From contig CAYUJW010000016.1 of NCBI GenBank assembly GCA_964445135.1, forward strand, positions 1 through 20,417: a DNA stretch of 20,417 nucleotides. Reading direction: 5' to 3'. Each line of letters opens with the position of its first letter. Positions within the stretch are counted from its first letter, which is position 1. This DNA is from JACOTV01 sp964445135 (GTDB lineage: Bacteria > Patescibacteriota > Microgenomatia > UBA1406 > GWC2-37-13). The position numbers were made by a program, and so were the translations under genes. This document shows, one piece after another, positions 12,832 to 20,305 of this stretch. The notes beneath the pieces were generated by a model. That model was not told the origin of the DNA and searched no databases. It worked only from the letters and a program-made list of their open reading frames with translations.

Positions 12832-14229
12832 ATGAAAGAACTTTCCATTCTTGACTCACTGTCACATATTGGTGAAGAAATTGAGCTTATTGGTTGGGCA
12901 GATACGGTGCGCGACCACAAGAAAGTCGTGTTTATTGATCTTCGCGACCGAACCGGGAAGATCCAAGTTGTTGGGAACGAATCATTTCATGGAATCTCTG
13001 GGGAATCATTGCTTTCTATAAAAGGCACAATTGTCGCTCGCCCAGAACGACTCATCAATCCAAACATGCCAACTGGCACGATTGAAATGCAAGCCACCAG
13101 CCACACAATCATTTCTCCCACTCAAACTCCTCCTCTTCCCCTGGACACTGATGGACTTGAGATTGAAGAAGAAGTCAGACTTCGCTATCGCTATCTCGAT
13201 TTACGTCGCCCGCGTATGGCAAACATGATTAAGCTGCGCTCAGATTATGGATACGCACTTCGCCAAGCGTTGCATGAGAAAGGATTTACTGAAGTGGAAA
13301 CGCCACTGTTGACCAAGTCGACCAAAGAAGGTTCCCGTGATTTTTTGGTTCCATCTCGCTTGAACCCTGGCCACTTTTATGCCCTTCCACAATCACCCCA
13401 GCAATATAAGCAACTGATGATGGTGTCTGGCATTGAGCGGTATTTTCAATTTGCACGCTGCATACGAGATGAAGATTTGCGTGCAGATCGCGGATTTGAA
13501 CACACCCAGCTTGATTTGGAAATGAGCTTTATGTCACGCGATGAAGTAATGGCAGAGGTAGAATCCATATTGGTTGGGGCAATCACACAAGTTGGGGGAA
13601 AGCTTCAAGCTACCAACTTTCCAATCATCGATTATCAAGATGCACTCAAGAAATATGGCTCTGACAAATTTGATTTAAGAACAGATTCAGAGCGCGAGGA
13701 TGGCACACTTGCCTTCGCATGGGTGGTAAATTTTCCCTTTTTCAAAAAAGTTGATCAAGCGGATGCCGCCGAAATTGAAGACGGGAAGTCGGGCTGGACA
13801 TTTACCCATAATCCCTTTAGCATGCCAAGCCCTAAACATTTGAGCGATCATATGAAAGGGGAAAATATTGAAGCAATAACAACTTCCCAATATGACTTAG
13901 TTTGTAATGGATATGAAGTAGGCGGCGGTAGTATCCGTGCACATGCACCTGAGATTCTTGAAGCGACATATCGCATCATGGGATATACGCCAAAAGAGAC
14001 TCAAGCAAGTATTGGTCATATGCTGGAGGCCTTGTCATACGGCGCACCACCTCATGGCGGGGTTGGACTGGGATTTGATCGACAAATCATGTTGCTCACC
14101 GGTCAAACATCACTCAAAGAGGCAATGGCATTCCCCATGACATCAAGTGGAAAAACAGCCGTGATGGACGGACCCAACACCGTATCTGATGCTCAATTGA
14201 AGGAGCTCGGGATCAAACTTGTTTCATAA
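12832..14229 (+). CDS. aspS: Aspartate-tRNA ligase lacking the GAD insertion domain
   Basis: A 465-residue class II synthetase. The N-terminal OB-fold anticodon-binding domain is at about 1-100 (IGWADTVRDHKKVVFIDLRD). Catalytic motifs follow: RYRYLDLRRP (118-127), EVETPLLTKSTKEGSRDFLV (154-173), the motif 2 loop FARCIRDEDLRADR (207-220) with HTQLDLEMSF (224-233), NGYEVGGGSIR (359-369), and motif 3 GLGFDRQIML (412-421). Bacterial AspRS is usually near 590 residues; here YGSDKFDLR (275-283) passes almost directly into FAWVVNFPFF (295-304), so the roughly 120-residue GAD domain is absent. His29 sits where E. coli has Leu30; His there is a mark of non-discriminating enzymes that also charge tRNA-Asn. 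That reading is inference, and gatCAB is not in the window. Confidence 0.95.
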   Translation: MKELSILDSLSHIGEEIELIGWADTVRDHKKVVFIDLRDRTGKIQVVGNESFHGISGESLLSIKGTIVARPERLINPNMPTGTIEMQATSHTIISPTQTPPLPLDTDGLEIEEEVRLRYRYLDLRRPRMANMIKLRSDYGYALRQALHEKGFTEVETPLLTKSTKEGSRDFLVPSRLNPGHFYALPQSPQQYKQLMMVSGIERYFQFARCIRDEDLRADRGFEHTQLDLEMSFMSRDEVMAEVESILVGAITQVGGKLQATNFPIIDYQDALKKYGSDKFDLRTDSEREDGTLAFAWVVNFPFFKKVDQADAAEIEDGKSGWTFTHNPFSMPSPKHLSDHMKGENIEAITTSQYDLVCNGYEVGGGSIRAHAPEILEATYRIMGYTPKETQASIGHMLEALSYGAPPHGGVGLGFDRQIMLLTGQTSLKEAMAFPMTSSGKTAVMDGPNTVSDAQLKELGIKLVS

Positions 14230-14242
14230 CCCATCAATAATC

Positions 14243-15151
14243 ATGAATTACTTACGAATATTTACGTATCTTTGTTTCGTGGTGCTTTTTGCGTTTTACC
14301 CAGGCAACTCCCAACTACTTCACACCTATGCATATAACGCTGACTTGTTTGTCCCAATTGAAGAGAAAGTAACTACCCCAACAATCAGGCCGTATCCATA
14401 TGTCACCAATGCCACCACGCCCTTCGTTTCTGCCCCAAGCGTCTATATCGCCGATCGCTATTCGCTGACTCCTGTTTTTGAAAAGCAAGCACACACTCCT
14501 ATGTACCCCGCCTCAACATCAAAGATCATCACTGCACTTGTGGTGTTTGATCAGTTAAAAACCGATGACGTCGTCACCATCGAGCGGGTGCGCGATGAGG
14601 GACAAGTGATGGGGCTTGTGCGTGGGGAAAAAATTACGGTCGAAAGCTTGCTCTATGGCATATTAGTACAATCGGGAAATGATGCAGCATATGCTTTGGC
14701 CGACCATGTGGGATACGACAAATTTATCGAGCTTATGAATCAAAAAGCGCGCGCACTTAGCATGAAAAATACCGTGTTTGTAAATCCTGCCGGCCTCCAT
14801 AGCAATCGCCAAGTATCTTCCGCCTTTGACCTCTCTATTGCCGCGCGCGAACTATTGCAAAATGAATACCTTGCCAAGATGGTCCACACCAAACAAATTA
14901 CGGTATCAGATGAGACATTTACCTATTTTCATCCCCTATCAAATGTGAATCAGCTGCTTGGCTCCATTGCCGGAATCGGTGGCTTAAAAACTGGCTACAC
15001 CGAGGAAGCCGGGGAAAATCTGGTCACATTGTATCGCCGACCAGACGGGCATGAGCTCATTTTGGTGGTGCTCAAAAGTGAAGACCGTTTTTCAGACACG
15101 AAGACGCTTGTTGACTGGATTAAAACTTCAGTCGCCTACCGCACTCCCTAA
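14243..15151 (+). CDS. D-alanyl-D-alanine carboxypeptidase (peptidase S11, DacA/DacF type)
   Basis: A 302-residue secreted or anchored penicillin-binding protein of the low-molecular-mass class. Residues 4-20 form a hydrophobic signal segment (LRIFTYLCFVVLFAFYP). The three catalytic motifs are present: SxxK as STSK (91-94, in MYPASTSKIITA), SxN as SGN (144-146, in LVQSGNDAAYALA), and KTG (249-251, in GIGGLKTGYTEEAG). NPAGLH (181-186) is also typical. It trims the terminal D-Ala of peptidoglycan stem peptides outside the membrane. The ATG at 14243 is preferred over an in-frame TTG at 14219, which lies inside aspS and would put eight residues before the signal segment. It starts 13 bases after aspS, probably in one transcript. 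It ends 5 bases from a convergent HAD gene, with no terminator seen. Confidence 0.93.
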   Translation: MNYLRIFTYLCFVVLFAFYPGNSQLLHTYAYNADLFVPIEEKVTTPTIRPYPYVTNATTPFVSAPSVYIADRYSLTPVFEKQAHTPMYPASTSKIITALVVFDQLKTDDVVTIERVRDEGQVMGLVRGEKITVESLLYGILVQSGNDAAYALADHVGYDKFIELMNQKARALSMKNTVFVNPAGLHSNRQVSSAFDLSIAARELLQNEYLAKMVHTKQITVSDETFTYFHPLSNVNQLLGSIAGIGGLKTGYTEEAGENLVTLYRRPDGHELILVVLKSEDRFSDTKTLVDWIKTSVAYRTP

Positions 15152-15156
15152 ACTCC

Positions 15157-15804
15157 CTAACCTTCAAGAAGCTCTCGAAAATCACGAATGATTCGATCCG
15201 CACCAAATGACTTGACGTATTCGTAACTGTAGTACTGCTCGTTTTCCTCGGGAAAGTACAGATATGCCGACACGCCGGCTGCATGTGCTGCCACAATATC
15301 GTGCACACTATCCCCCACCATAACCGCATCACCTGCCTGGTTTGATCCAAGCGCCAACCGCACCATCTCAGGATCAGGTTTTACTTTTGCCACCATTTCG
15401 CGCGTCACAACGCGATCAAATAATCCATGAAGATTGTGATGATCTAATGATCGTTGTACATTTTTTTGAAAGTTGTTCGTAACCAGCGCACGATAATGAC
15501 CTTTTGCTTTCATGGTTTGTAGCGTGTCCATGACCCCGGTGTGCAGCAGTGCTTCATGCAATTGCACATCTTCAATAATGTCATTCACCACATTAGAAAA
15601 GGTATTTGAATCAGCAATCCCCAGGTGTTGAAGTGAGTCTGTCGACGCAGTACTCCATCCGCCCAAAAGCTGTATAGCAAGATGCTTATCGACAAGAGGT
15701 GGGTCATGCTGCGCAAGTGCCTGACTTATTGCGCTATGCCAATAGGGAAGAGTTGCGGTAAGAGTTCCATCAAAATCAAACAAATAGGAGGTGTAAGCGC
15801 GCAT
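15157..15804 (-). CDS. HAD superfamily hydrolase (phosphoglycolate phosphatase-like)
   Basis: A 215-residue protein with all four HAD motifs: DFDGTL (10-15, nucleophile Asp10 and acid Asp12), VTNN (108-111, Thr109), Lys142 in KVKPDPEMV, and GDSVHD (164-169, Asp165 and Asp169). The helical cap between motifs I and II (about 17-90) is of the subclass I type seen in Gph, PGMB and pyrophosphatase PpaX, so a small phosphorylated metabolite is the likely substrate. The exact substrate cannot be read from sequence. The ATG at 15804 follows a promoter whose -10 ends 11 bases upstream and overlaps the stop codon of the preceding minus-strand gene, so it can be transcribed separately from that gene. 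Confidence 0.9.
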   Translation of the reverse strand: MRAYTSYLFDFDGTLTATLPYWHSAISQALAQHDPPLVDKHLAIQLLGGWSTASTDSLQHLGIADSNTFSNVVNDIIEDVQLHEALLHTGVMDTLQTMKAKGHYRALVTNNFQKNVQRSLDHHNLHGLFDRVVTREMVAKVKPDPEMVRLALGSNQAGDAVMVGDSVHDIVAAHAAGVSAYLYFPEENEQYYSYEYVKSFGADRIIRDFRELLEG

Positions 15805-15815
15805 ATGACAGGTAG

Positions 15816-15844
15816 ATTATACCTTGTTTGCCTGCTCTTTCCAA
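15816..15844 (-). promoter_or_regulatory. Promoter of the HAD gene inside the end of the upstream gene
   Basis: On the minus strand TTGGAA (15839-15844), a 17-base spacer and a perfect TATAAT (15816-15821). The -10 overlaps the TAA stop (15817-15819) of the Cdd1-like gene. Eleven bases lie between it and the ATG at 15804, leaving a leader of only a few bases. Confidence 0.6.
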
Positions 15845-16095
15845 TTCCACCACTTGAGAAGTTTTGGATCGTGTGTCGTGTGCGAGACGTAATAAACGAC
15901 GCAGTAGAACGTGTAGAGCATGCAGCGGTCGACATGCATCTTTTGAAGCTTGCACAGCCTGGCGTACATATCGTTTGGATCCGCACCCACCATATCCCCA
16001 AAACTTCGATACCCCAAACGATACAAATCCGATGCAACAGCAGGTCCCACCGAAGGAATTTTGGTAAATTCTTTTATGATTTGATCTTTTGTCAT
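15817..16095 (-). CDS. Cdd1-like (pathogenicity locus family) helix-hairpin-helix protein
   Basis: About 92 residues from the ATG at 16095. The first 45 form a helix-hairpin-helix unit: LTKIPSVGP-type loop (FTKIPSVGPAVASDLYRLG, 10-28) and a second turn (YRSFGDMVGADP). The conserved family block follows: MYARLCKLQ, VDRCMLYTFYCVVYY and the end LLKWWNWKE (79-87). This matches the Cdd1 family (Pfam 'pathogenicity locus'), small predicted DNA-binding proteins widespread in bacteria, with no proven function despite the name. The start is uncertain: in-frame TTG (about 16119) and GTG (about 16113) codons after the glycosyltransferase stop would add 6-8 plausible helical residues, whereas the ATG at 16221 lies inside the glycosyltransferase and reads its end out of frame. 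It lies 58 bases after that gene on the same strand. Confidence 0.8.
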   Translation of the reverse strand: MTKDQIIKEFTKIPSVGPAVASDLYRLGYRSFGDMVGADPNDMYARLCKLQKMHVDRCMLYTFYCVVYYVSHTTHDPKLLKWWNWKEQANKV

Positions 16096-16153
16096 GGTGC
16101 TTTGAATTGCTTGTTTCACAAATCTCAATCTATTTTCATCAAGAAAGGTCAGC

Positions 16154-17467
16154 TTATTCTGGCGGTCCCGGGCGCGTGGGCGCAAGGATGATCTTGTCCT
16201 CATGGTAAAGCGCATATACATACGAGCTCAAGTCCCCTTCGCTAAATGCTACGGGTTCCTGAACACGTACAACCCGATCAATTGCCCAATCCCGCTGCTT
16301 CCAGTAACCGGCATATGTTGGCTTGATCCAAATATCATGGCACTGTGTCAACGCAAACCACATAAGCGCCATAGACACAACAGCCACCGCAGTCCTCTGT
16401 CCCCAAAGCCCTCCCAGTTGCGCCAGCCGTTGCACCAACAACATGAGGATCCATACGACCATCGGAGCGTTTAGCAACATATAGTATTCAGAGGTTGGGC
16501 CGGTATAGAGTGCATAAAGCGCGGCCGGAACAACAAACCACAAACCCAAGAGGATGTTCAGTCGACGATTGTATTCGTTTTTATCCAAATAGGTGACTAT
16601 GCCAAATATGACTGGGATAATAATCCTCGCTTCACGATATGCATTTCCCCATCCCCAGATTGTTTGCCACTGGGTAAACGCTTCAATCACCTGACGAGCC
16701 ATGATGCGCGGATGAAAACCGGAGATGATATTTGCACTCATAAATTCACCAAAGCGCCCCACATCATTGACTTGCCCCAAATTAAACAAAAGGGTAGGGA
16801 CAAACCAGATCAAGAATAGCGGCAATGAGAGAAGTCCGATTTTAAATACTTCTTTGCGTTTGGGCGCCATACAAAGTGAGGCTGCAATGATTGCCACCAC
16901 AAACACAAAGGCGGCGTGAAGATGAAAAAAAAGCCCCGCAAGCGCGGCCAAAGCTGGTATCCATCGTCGGCTTCCATCTATCACCACGCGGTGCAGACCA
17001 TAAAAAATCACTACAGATACGCCGATTATGGGAGACACATTCCAGGGCGTTGAAGTAACTCCCATCAGATAGCGACTAAATGCCAATATAAAGACAGAGA
17101 CTATGGCGGTTGGTCGCCCAAAAATTCGACTACTTACCCAATAGAGGGCGATGAAATTAAACAGATTCACCAATACATTTGCGTATGTTGAGGCAATGGG
17201 ATCGCGCCCCGTATACCAGAAAAAAGGAGTCAAATAATAGTACCAGAGCGGGCCAATCCGAAAATCTCCAACTCCCGTGCGGGGGCCATCAAGGATTATC
17301 TGGCCATTGAGAATATCGCGCACTTTCCACGCGTCGCGCACCTGGTCAAATCCATATTCTGCCAAGTTGCCAATACTCCAAAACCGCAGATACATGCCGA
17401 CTGCCACAATGACGACGCACAAAATCACCCCGTAATACCGTGATAAAAATGTGCGCATTGATTGCAT
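16154..17467 (-). CDS. GT-C type membrane glycosyltransferase (GT39/ArnT-like)
   Basis: A 437-residue polytopic membrane protein with about ten hydrophobic helices. After the first helix (about 13-29) the first outer loop holds NLAEYGFDQVRDAWK, with Asp41 and Asp45 where GT-C enzymes carry their catalytic acidic motif, then GPLWYYYLTPFFWYTGRDP. Such enzymes transfer sugars from a lipid-phosphate carrier to protein, lipid or polymer at the outer membrane face. Donor and acceptor are not predictable. The ATG at 17467 is preferred because TACAAT (17479-17484) lies 11 bases upstream; the longer reading from a GTG at 17497 would begin before the likely transcription start. An ATG at 17458 is also possible. 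The C-terminal 80 residues (from HDIWIKPTY) form a soluble part, as in relatives. Confidence 0.83.
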   Translation of the reverse strand: MQSMRTFLSRYYGVILCVVIVAVGMYLRFWSIGNLAEYGFDQVRDAWKVRDILNGQIILDGPRTGVGDFRIGPLWYYYLTPFFWYTGRDPIASTYANVLVNLFNFIALYWVSSRIFGRPTAIVSVFILAFSRYLMGVTSTPWNVSPIIGVSVVIFYGLHRVVIDGSRRWIPALAALAGLFFHLHAAFVFVVAIIAASLCMAPKRKEVFKIGLLSLPLFLIWFVPTLLFNLGQVNDVGRFGEFMSANIISGFHPRIMARQVIEAFTQWQTIWGWGNAYREARIIIPVIFGIVTYLDKNEYNRRLNILLGLWFVVPAALYALYTGPTSEYYMLLNAPMVVWILMLLVQRLAQLGGLWGQRTAVAVVSMALMWFALTQCHDIWIKPTYAGYWKQRDWAIDRVVRVQEPVAFSEGDLSSYVYALYHEDKIILAPTRPGPPE

Positions 17468-17478
17468 AGCTTGGGCTA

Positions 17479-17508
17479 ATTGTACCCTTGTTTCCACGTC
17501 TTTTACAA
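17479..17508 (-). promoter_or_regulatory. Promoter of the GT-C gene
   Basis: On the minus strand TTGTAA (17503-17508), an 18-base spacer and TACAAT (17479-17484), 11 bases before the ATG at 17467. The -35 matches four of six consensus positions. Its position inside the longer GTG-started reading favours the shorter start. Confidence 0.5.
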
Positions 17509-17517
17509 ATGGTGCTC

Positions 17518-17937
17518 TCAGCCCATCATCGAAAAGATGGTAGCTACAACCATCAATCGAACCAATGCATCGCCTGACATTACCGCAATTTGAGGCGCCA
17601 TAAAGGCACGAGGTGTGCGACTAAATATCACAGCGCTTACTTGTGTTGGAAGGATAAATCCGACCCAGACCCAGCCTGCCACACCATATGCGTGCCATGG
17701 TGAAGGAAGCGAGCTTACAAACATCGCAAGCACGGTTGTTGCAACAACAGTTGATAATAGTTGTAGTCCGTACGTTGGGCCCATTGTTTTCATTAAAGCC
17801 TCTTGCTCTGCTTTGCTGAGCTTATCAAACCCGTGAATGCGTCCCCATAGTTTGCCAAAGAGTGCACTATACCAAATAGCGCCCATTATAAACTGAACAA
17901 CCACCGCCACTGCGATCTCGACATAGTTAAGTGTCAT
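17518..17937 (-). CDS. DUF1761 family membrane protein
   Basis: A 139-residue protein with four hydrophobic helices (about 6-25, 57-75, 82-102 and 115-136). The first ends in MGAIWYSALFGKLWGRIHG (18-36), the IWYSxLxFGKxW signature of DUF1761. Its cytosolic loop has KLSKAEQEALMKTMGP. The length and helix count match the family; no function is known. The ATG at 17937 is directly divergent from the plus-strand hydrolase region. It is followed 20 bases beyond the stop by the long (GTG-started) reading of the glycosyltransferase, which nevertheless has its own promoter. Confidence 0.85.
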   Translation of the reverse strand: MTLNYVEIAVAVVVQFIMGAIWYSALFGKLWGRIHGFDKLSKAEQEALMKTMGPTYGLQLLSTVVATTVLAMFVSSLPSPWHAYGVAGWVWVGFILPTQVSAVIFSRTPRAFMAPQIAVMSGDALVRLMVVATIFSMMG

Positions 17938-18034
17938 ATGTATAAAAAGAGAAGTAGTAAATGTGCTCTTTCAGACATCATAATGCAGCGCTTGGCACAT
18001 TACAATATTAATTGTCCCGACCCCCACCAAAAGC

Positions 18035-18043
18035 TGGTATGCT
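18035..18043 (+). promoter_or_regulatory. Candidate extended -10 of the YdjM-type gene
   Basis: TGGTATGCT: a TGn extension plus a TATGCT hexamer, 11 bases before the ATG at 18055. TGTAAT at 18043-18048 is an alternative box 6 bases before the ATG. Either predicts a very short leader. No convincing -35 was found. Confidence 0.35.
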
Positions 18044-18054
18044 GTAATCTGCAT

Positions 18055-18645
18055 ATGACAGGACGAACTCATGATCTGGCCGCGTTTACCGCATTAAACG
18101 CCACGTTTCTGGCAACGCAGTCACCACAGATGACAACCTCATCAATCTCGTTTGCCACGGCAATTTGCGCACTCGGTGCAAATATGATCGGCGGCTTGAT
18201 CCCGGATATTGATAGTGCAACTTCTGATATCTGGGATAAGTTTCGAGGAGGCAACGTCATTGCCCCCATCATCCGACCGTTTATCGGGCGCCACCGAACC
18301 ATCTCCCATTCACTGCTTGGCATGGTGATTATTGGGCATGTACTGCGCGCCGTCCTTGCCCTCATGGGAACCGTGCTGCTGGTTGATATGACAATCGTAT
18401 GGTGGGCGATGATGATTGGAGTCGCTTCGCATTTGATAACCGATGCAATGACTCGCCAAGGCATCCCACTCCTGTTTCCCCTGTCTATTCGGTTTGGCAT
18501 CCCGCCATTTGAGTTTATGAGAATGAAGACAGGTGGGCTTATTGAAAAGTTGATCGTATTCCCCGGCCTCATTCTCTTGAATGGATACCTGGTCTACGCA
18601 AACTACAGCACCTACCTCCACCTCCTTCGGGGGTTTTATAAGTAA
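18055..18645 (+). CDS. YdjM-type membrane-bound metal-dependent hydrolase (DUF457 family)
   Basis: A 196-residue membrane protein. Putative metal ligands sit in the family pattern: THD near the N-terminus (5-7), LIPDIDS (48-54), GRHRTISHS (78-86) and SHLITDAMT (125-133). Hydrophobic helices lie at about 33-48, 87-110, 113-128 and 155-180. E. coli YdjM is a LexA-regulated inner-membrane member; the substrate is unknown throughout the family. The ATG at 18055 is chosen because the family starts a few residues before the first His, and because the 39 extra residues of the reading from 17938 are Cys-rich, unlike the family, and abut the divergent gene. It is alone on this strand between minus-strand genes; a terminator-like hairpin overlaps its 3' end. 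Confidence 0.85.
   Translation: MTGRTHDLAAFTALNATFLATQSPQMTTSSISFATAICALGANMIGGLIPDIDSATSDIWDKFRGGNVIAPIIRPFIGRHRTISHSLLGMVIIGHVLRAVLALMGTVLLVDMTIVWWAMMIGVASHLITDAMTRQGIPLLFPLSIRFGIPPFEFMRMKTGGLIEKLIVFPGLILLNGYLVYANYSTYLHLLRGFYK
18621..18637 (+). terminator. Terminator-like UUCG hairpin at the end of the YdjM-type gene
   Basis: CTCC (18622-18625), a TTCG tetraloop closed by C-G, then GGGG (18630-18633) and TTTTAT. The stem is short (four pairs including one G-U), but the C(UUCG)G loop is exceptionally stable and a T-run follows directly. It overlaps the last codons, and the convergent pentapeptide gene ends 8 bases beyond. Confidence 0.4.
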
Positions 18646-18653
18646 AGCTAGTA

Positions 18654-19244
18654 TCAATCAATTTTCACTCCCGTCAACAAAGCGATGTATGTTGCCTGCG
18701 TCTGATCAATAGTGAGACCACGTAATTGCTCCATACCAAACCTTGCACCATTCAGTCGGGATCCTCGAATATCAATCTCCTTGAACTTCGAATTTGAAAA
18801 GTCAACGCCTGACAAATTACACGATCTAAAAACAACTTGTTCCAATTCAGCGGATTGAAATGTCGCCTCAGCTAGATTGCACTCGGAATACAAGACTCTT
18901 CTGAGCCTCGCCTTTCTAAAAGACACCCCATTCATCCGGCAATTTTCAAATACCACGTCTTGCAACACCGATTCTCCTATATCAAGTCCCGAAAGGCGAG
19001 AACCTTCCACAAATGAGCGCTCAATCTTGGACTCAGACAGATCGCTACTAATAAGGTTTATTGCTGATATATAGCATGATTTGATATGCGATCCGATGTG
19101 CACGCTATCTGAAAGCTCCGCCCTGTCTAATACTCCATTTTTGAAGCTTAATTCCGAACCAGCCAGAACATCCTCTACAGTGAGCGTGTGATGAAGATTG
19201 ATCCCATATCGCTGCTTTATATCCTTTTCATCAATATTATTCAT
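18654..19244 (-). CDS. Pentapeptide-repeat protein
   Basis: A 196-residue protein. From about residue 30 to 172 the sequence is built of five-residue units with a central Leu/Phe and small residues, clearest in the second half: LSGLDIGESVLQDVVFENCR, MNGVSFRKARL, NLAEATFQSAELEQVVF, NLSGVDFSNSKF and RLNGARF. Such repeats fold as a right-handed quadrilateral beta-helix. The N-terminal 28 residues (MNNIDEKDIKQRYGINLHHT) and the last 20 are outside the repeat. No signal peptide or membrane helix is present, so it is probably cytoplasmic. Some family members (Qnr, MfpA) mimic DNA and protect gyrase, but most have no known role, and nothing here points to gyrase. The ATG at 19244 is supported by an extended -10 box six bases upstream. 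Confidence 0.88.
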   Translation of the reverse strand: MNNIDEKDIKQRYGINLHHTLTVEDVLAGSELSFKNGVLDRAELSDSVHIGSHIKSCYISAINLISSDLSESKIERSFVEGSRLSGLDIGESVLQDVVFENCRMNGVSFRKARLRRVLYSECNLAEATFQSAELEQVVFRSCNLSGVDFSNSKFKEIDIRGSRLNGARFGMEQLRGLTIDQTQATYIALLTGVKID

Positions 19245-19250
19245 AGAATA

Positions 19251-19259
19251 ATTCTAGCA
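19251..19259 (-). promoter_or_regulatory. Extended -10 promoter of the pentapeptide gene (leaderless)
   Basis: On the minus strand TGCTAGAAT: a TGn extension joined to TAGAAT (19251-19256), with 6 bases (TATTCT) before the ATG at 19244. There is no good -35 and no Shine-Dalgarno sequence. Confidence 0.6.
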
Positions 19260-19319
19260 TTCGGTAGCTAAAAGGAAGATGGCGTTGAGGCTGATATCGC
19301 TATGAGAGGAATTGAAGTG

Positions 19320-19356
19320 TGCAAAAAAGCAACGTGGTGTTGACTTCTTTTTTGCA
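19320..19356 (-). terminator. Intrinsic terminator after the two-helix membrane protein gene
   Basis: Ten-base perfect arms TGCAAAAAAG (19320-19329) and CTTTTTTGCA (19347-19356), with an inner CAAC/GTTG pairing around ACCAC. On the minus strand it lies 36 bases beyond the stop at 19393, and the distal arm supplies the T-run. The stem is A/T-rich, so strength is uncertain. Confidence 0.55.
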
Positions 19357-19392
19357 AAAAGATCTGATTCAATTTAGCACTTTTAACCGCAT

Positions 19393-20238
19393 TTAATATT
19401 GTTCAAGAATTTCGATATTTTCACCATCAAGAGATACTTTGGCTTTTACAGCGTTTTTTACTACACCTCCAAAAGCATTTTTTCCTCTAAATGTTGTATT
19501 TACGATAAGATGATCTTTCATATCCCAATATTTGGTTTCAACGTGTTCATAGCTTTTTGGATCATTCATGGAATCTTTTATCAAACTTTCAAGCTTAATG
19601 TGAGATCCGTCCCATGCGCTAAACTGCTTTTCAATCATTTCTTTTCTTGCTTTAGTTTCACCTTCAAGTTTTTTTCTCGCTGCTTCTTCCTGTTCTTTTT
19701 TCCTTAACGCTTGAGCTTCAGCAATATATGCGGGTCTTTGATCAGCGTTCTCTTGCAGCTTTACAAGAAAAAGTTTATCCAGCGCTTCATGGCTAAGAAA
19801 AGAGACATTTAGTTCACCCTTCTTCAAAAGCTCAAAGTCGCTATCTGACATGCCCGCTAATGACTGTTTCAAAAACTCAGCAGATTGCAATTTAGTTATT
19901 TTTTCCTCTAATCCAAAAGCAGGATTTTCCCCCTCAACCGGATTCAACTCTTGTGATTTATCAAGTGCGACTTTAGCATCGCTGAGCTTATTTTCATTTA
20001 TAAAAACTTCCGCTTGCTTTACGTATTCTAAAGACTCTTGTTTTCTTCGGTTTGAATCAACCATGCTGGAAATGATAATCAGAGCACAGAAAGCAGTGAC
20101 CGCGATTTTCATCCCTTTGCTCCACGTTGTTTTTTTCCATACGAGATATGGAACTACAAAAGGGAAGAATGAAAAGGCTAAAAGAATTCCCCACCATTTT
20201 TTATACCAAGGTTTTGACGTTGTTTTTTTATCTGTCAT
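19393..20238 (-). CDS. Two-helix membrane protein with C-terminal beta domain, unknown function
   Basis: A 281-residue protein. After a Trp-rich basic start (KPWYKKWWG) come two membrane helices at about 15-34 and 42-60. Residues 62-125 are helical with a TPR-like spacing (AEVFINENKLSDAKVALDKS, 76-95). A charged coiled coil spans about 172-205 (LRKKEQEEAARKKLEGETKA). The C-terminal 65 residues, with MNDPKSYEHVETKYWDM (224-240), LIVNTTFRGKNAFGG and VSLDGENIEIL, resemble a small domain seen at the ends of membrane proteins in other phyla. I know of no function. The base composition looks more AT-rich than the central genes, which fits acquired DNA but was not computed. No Shine-Dalgarno sequence; the start at 20238 is the first Met and gives a sensible N-in topology. 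Confidence 0.7.
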   Translation of the reverse strand: MTDKKTTSKPWYKKWWGILLAFSFFPFVVPYLVWKKTTWSKGMKIAVTAFCALIIISSMVDSNRRKQESLEYVKQAEVFINENKLSDAKVALDKSQELNPVEGENPAFGLEEKITKLQSAEFLKQSLAGMSDSDFELLKKGELNVSFLSHEALDKLFLVKLQENADQRPAYIAEAQALRKKEQEEAARKKLEGETKARKEMIEKQFSAWDGSHIKLESLIKDSMNDPKSYEHVETKYWDMKDHLIVNTTFRGKNAFGGVVKNAVKAKVSLDGENIEILEQY

Positions 20239-20305
20239 ATTTTTACTAACAAAGCATTAATAAGTGTAATATAACGCTCCCATAGCTTCATAAAGAATCT
20301 CGGGG

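Noticed and set aside
14219..14242. An upstream TTG start for the carboxypeptidase
   Set aside because: It lies inside aspS and would add eight residues before a normal signal segment; the ATG at 14243 is better.
16096..16221. A longer Cdd1-like protein starting at the ATG at 16221
   Set aside because: Its first 22 residues are the end of the glycosyltransferase read out of frame. A short extension from a TTG or GTG near 16113-16119 remains possible.
17938..18054. An N-terminal extension of the YdjM-type protein
   Set aside because: The extra 39 residues are unlike the family, start at the base next to the divergent DUF1761 gene, and precede the likely -10 box.
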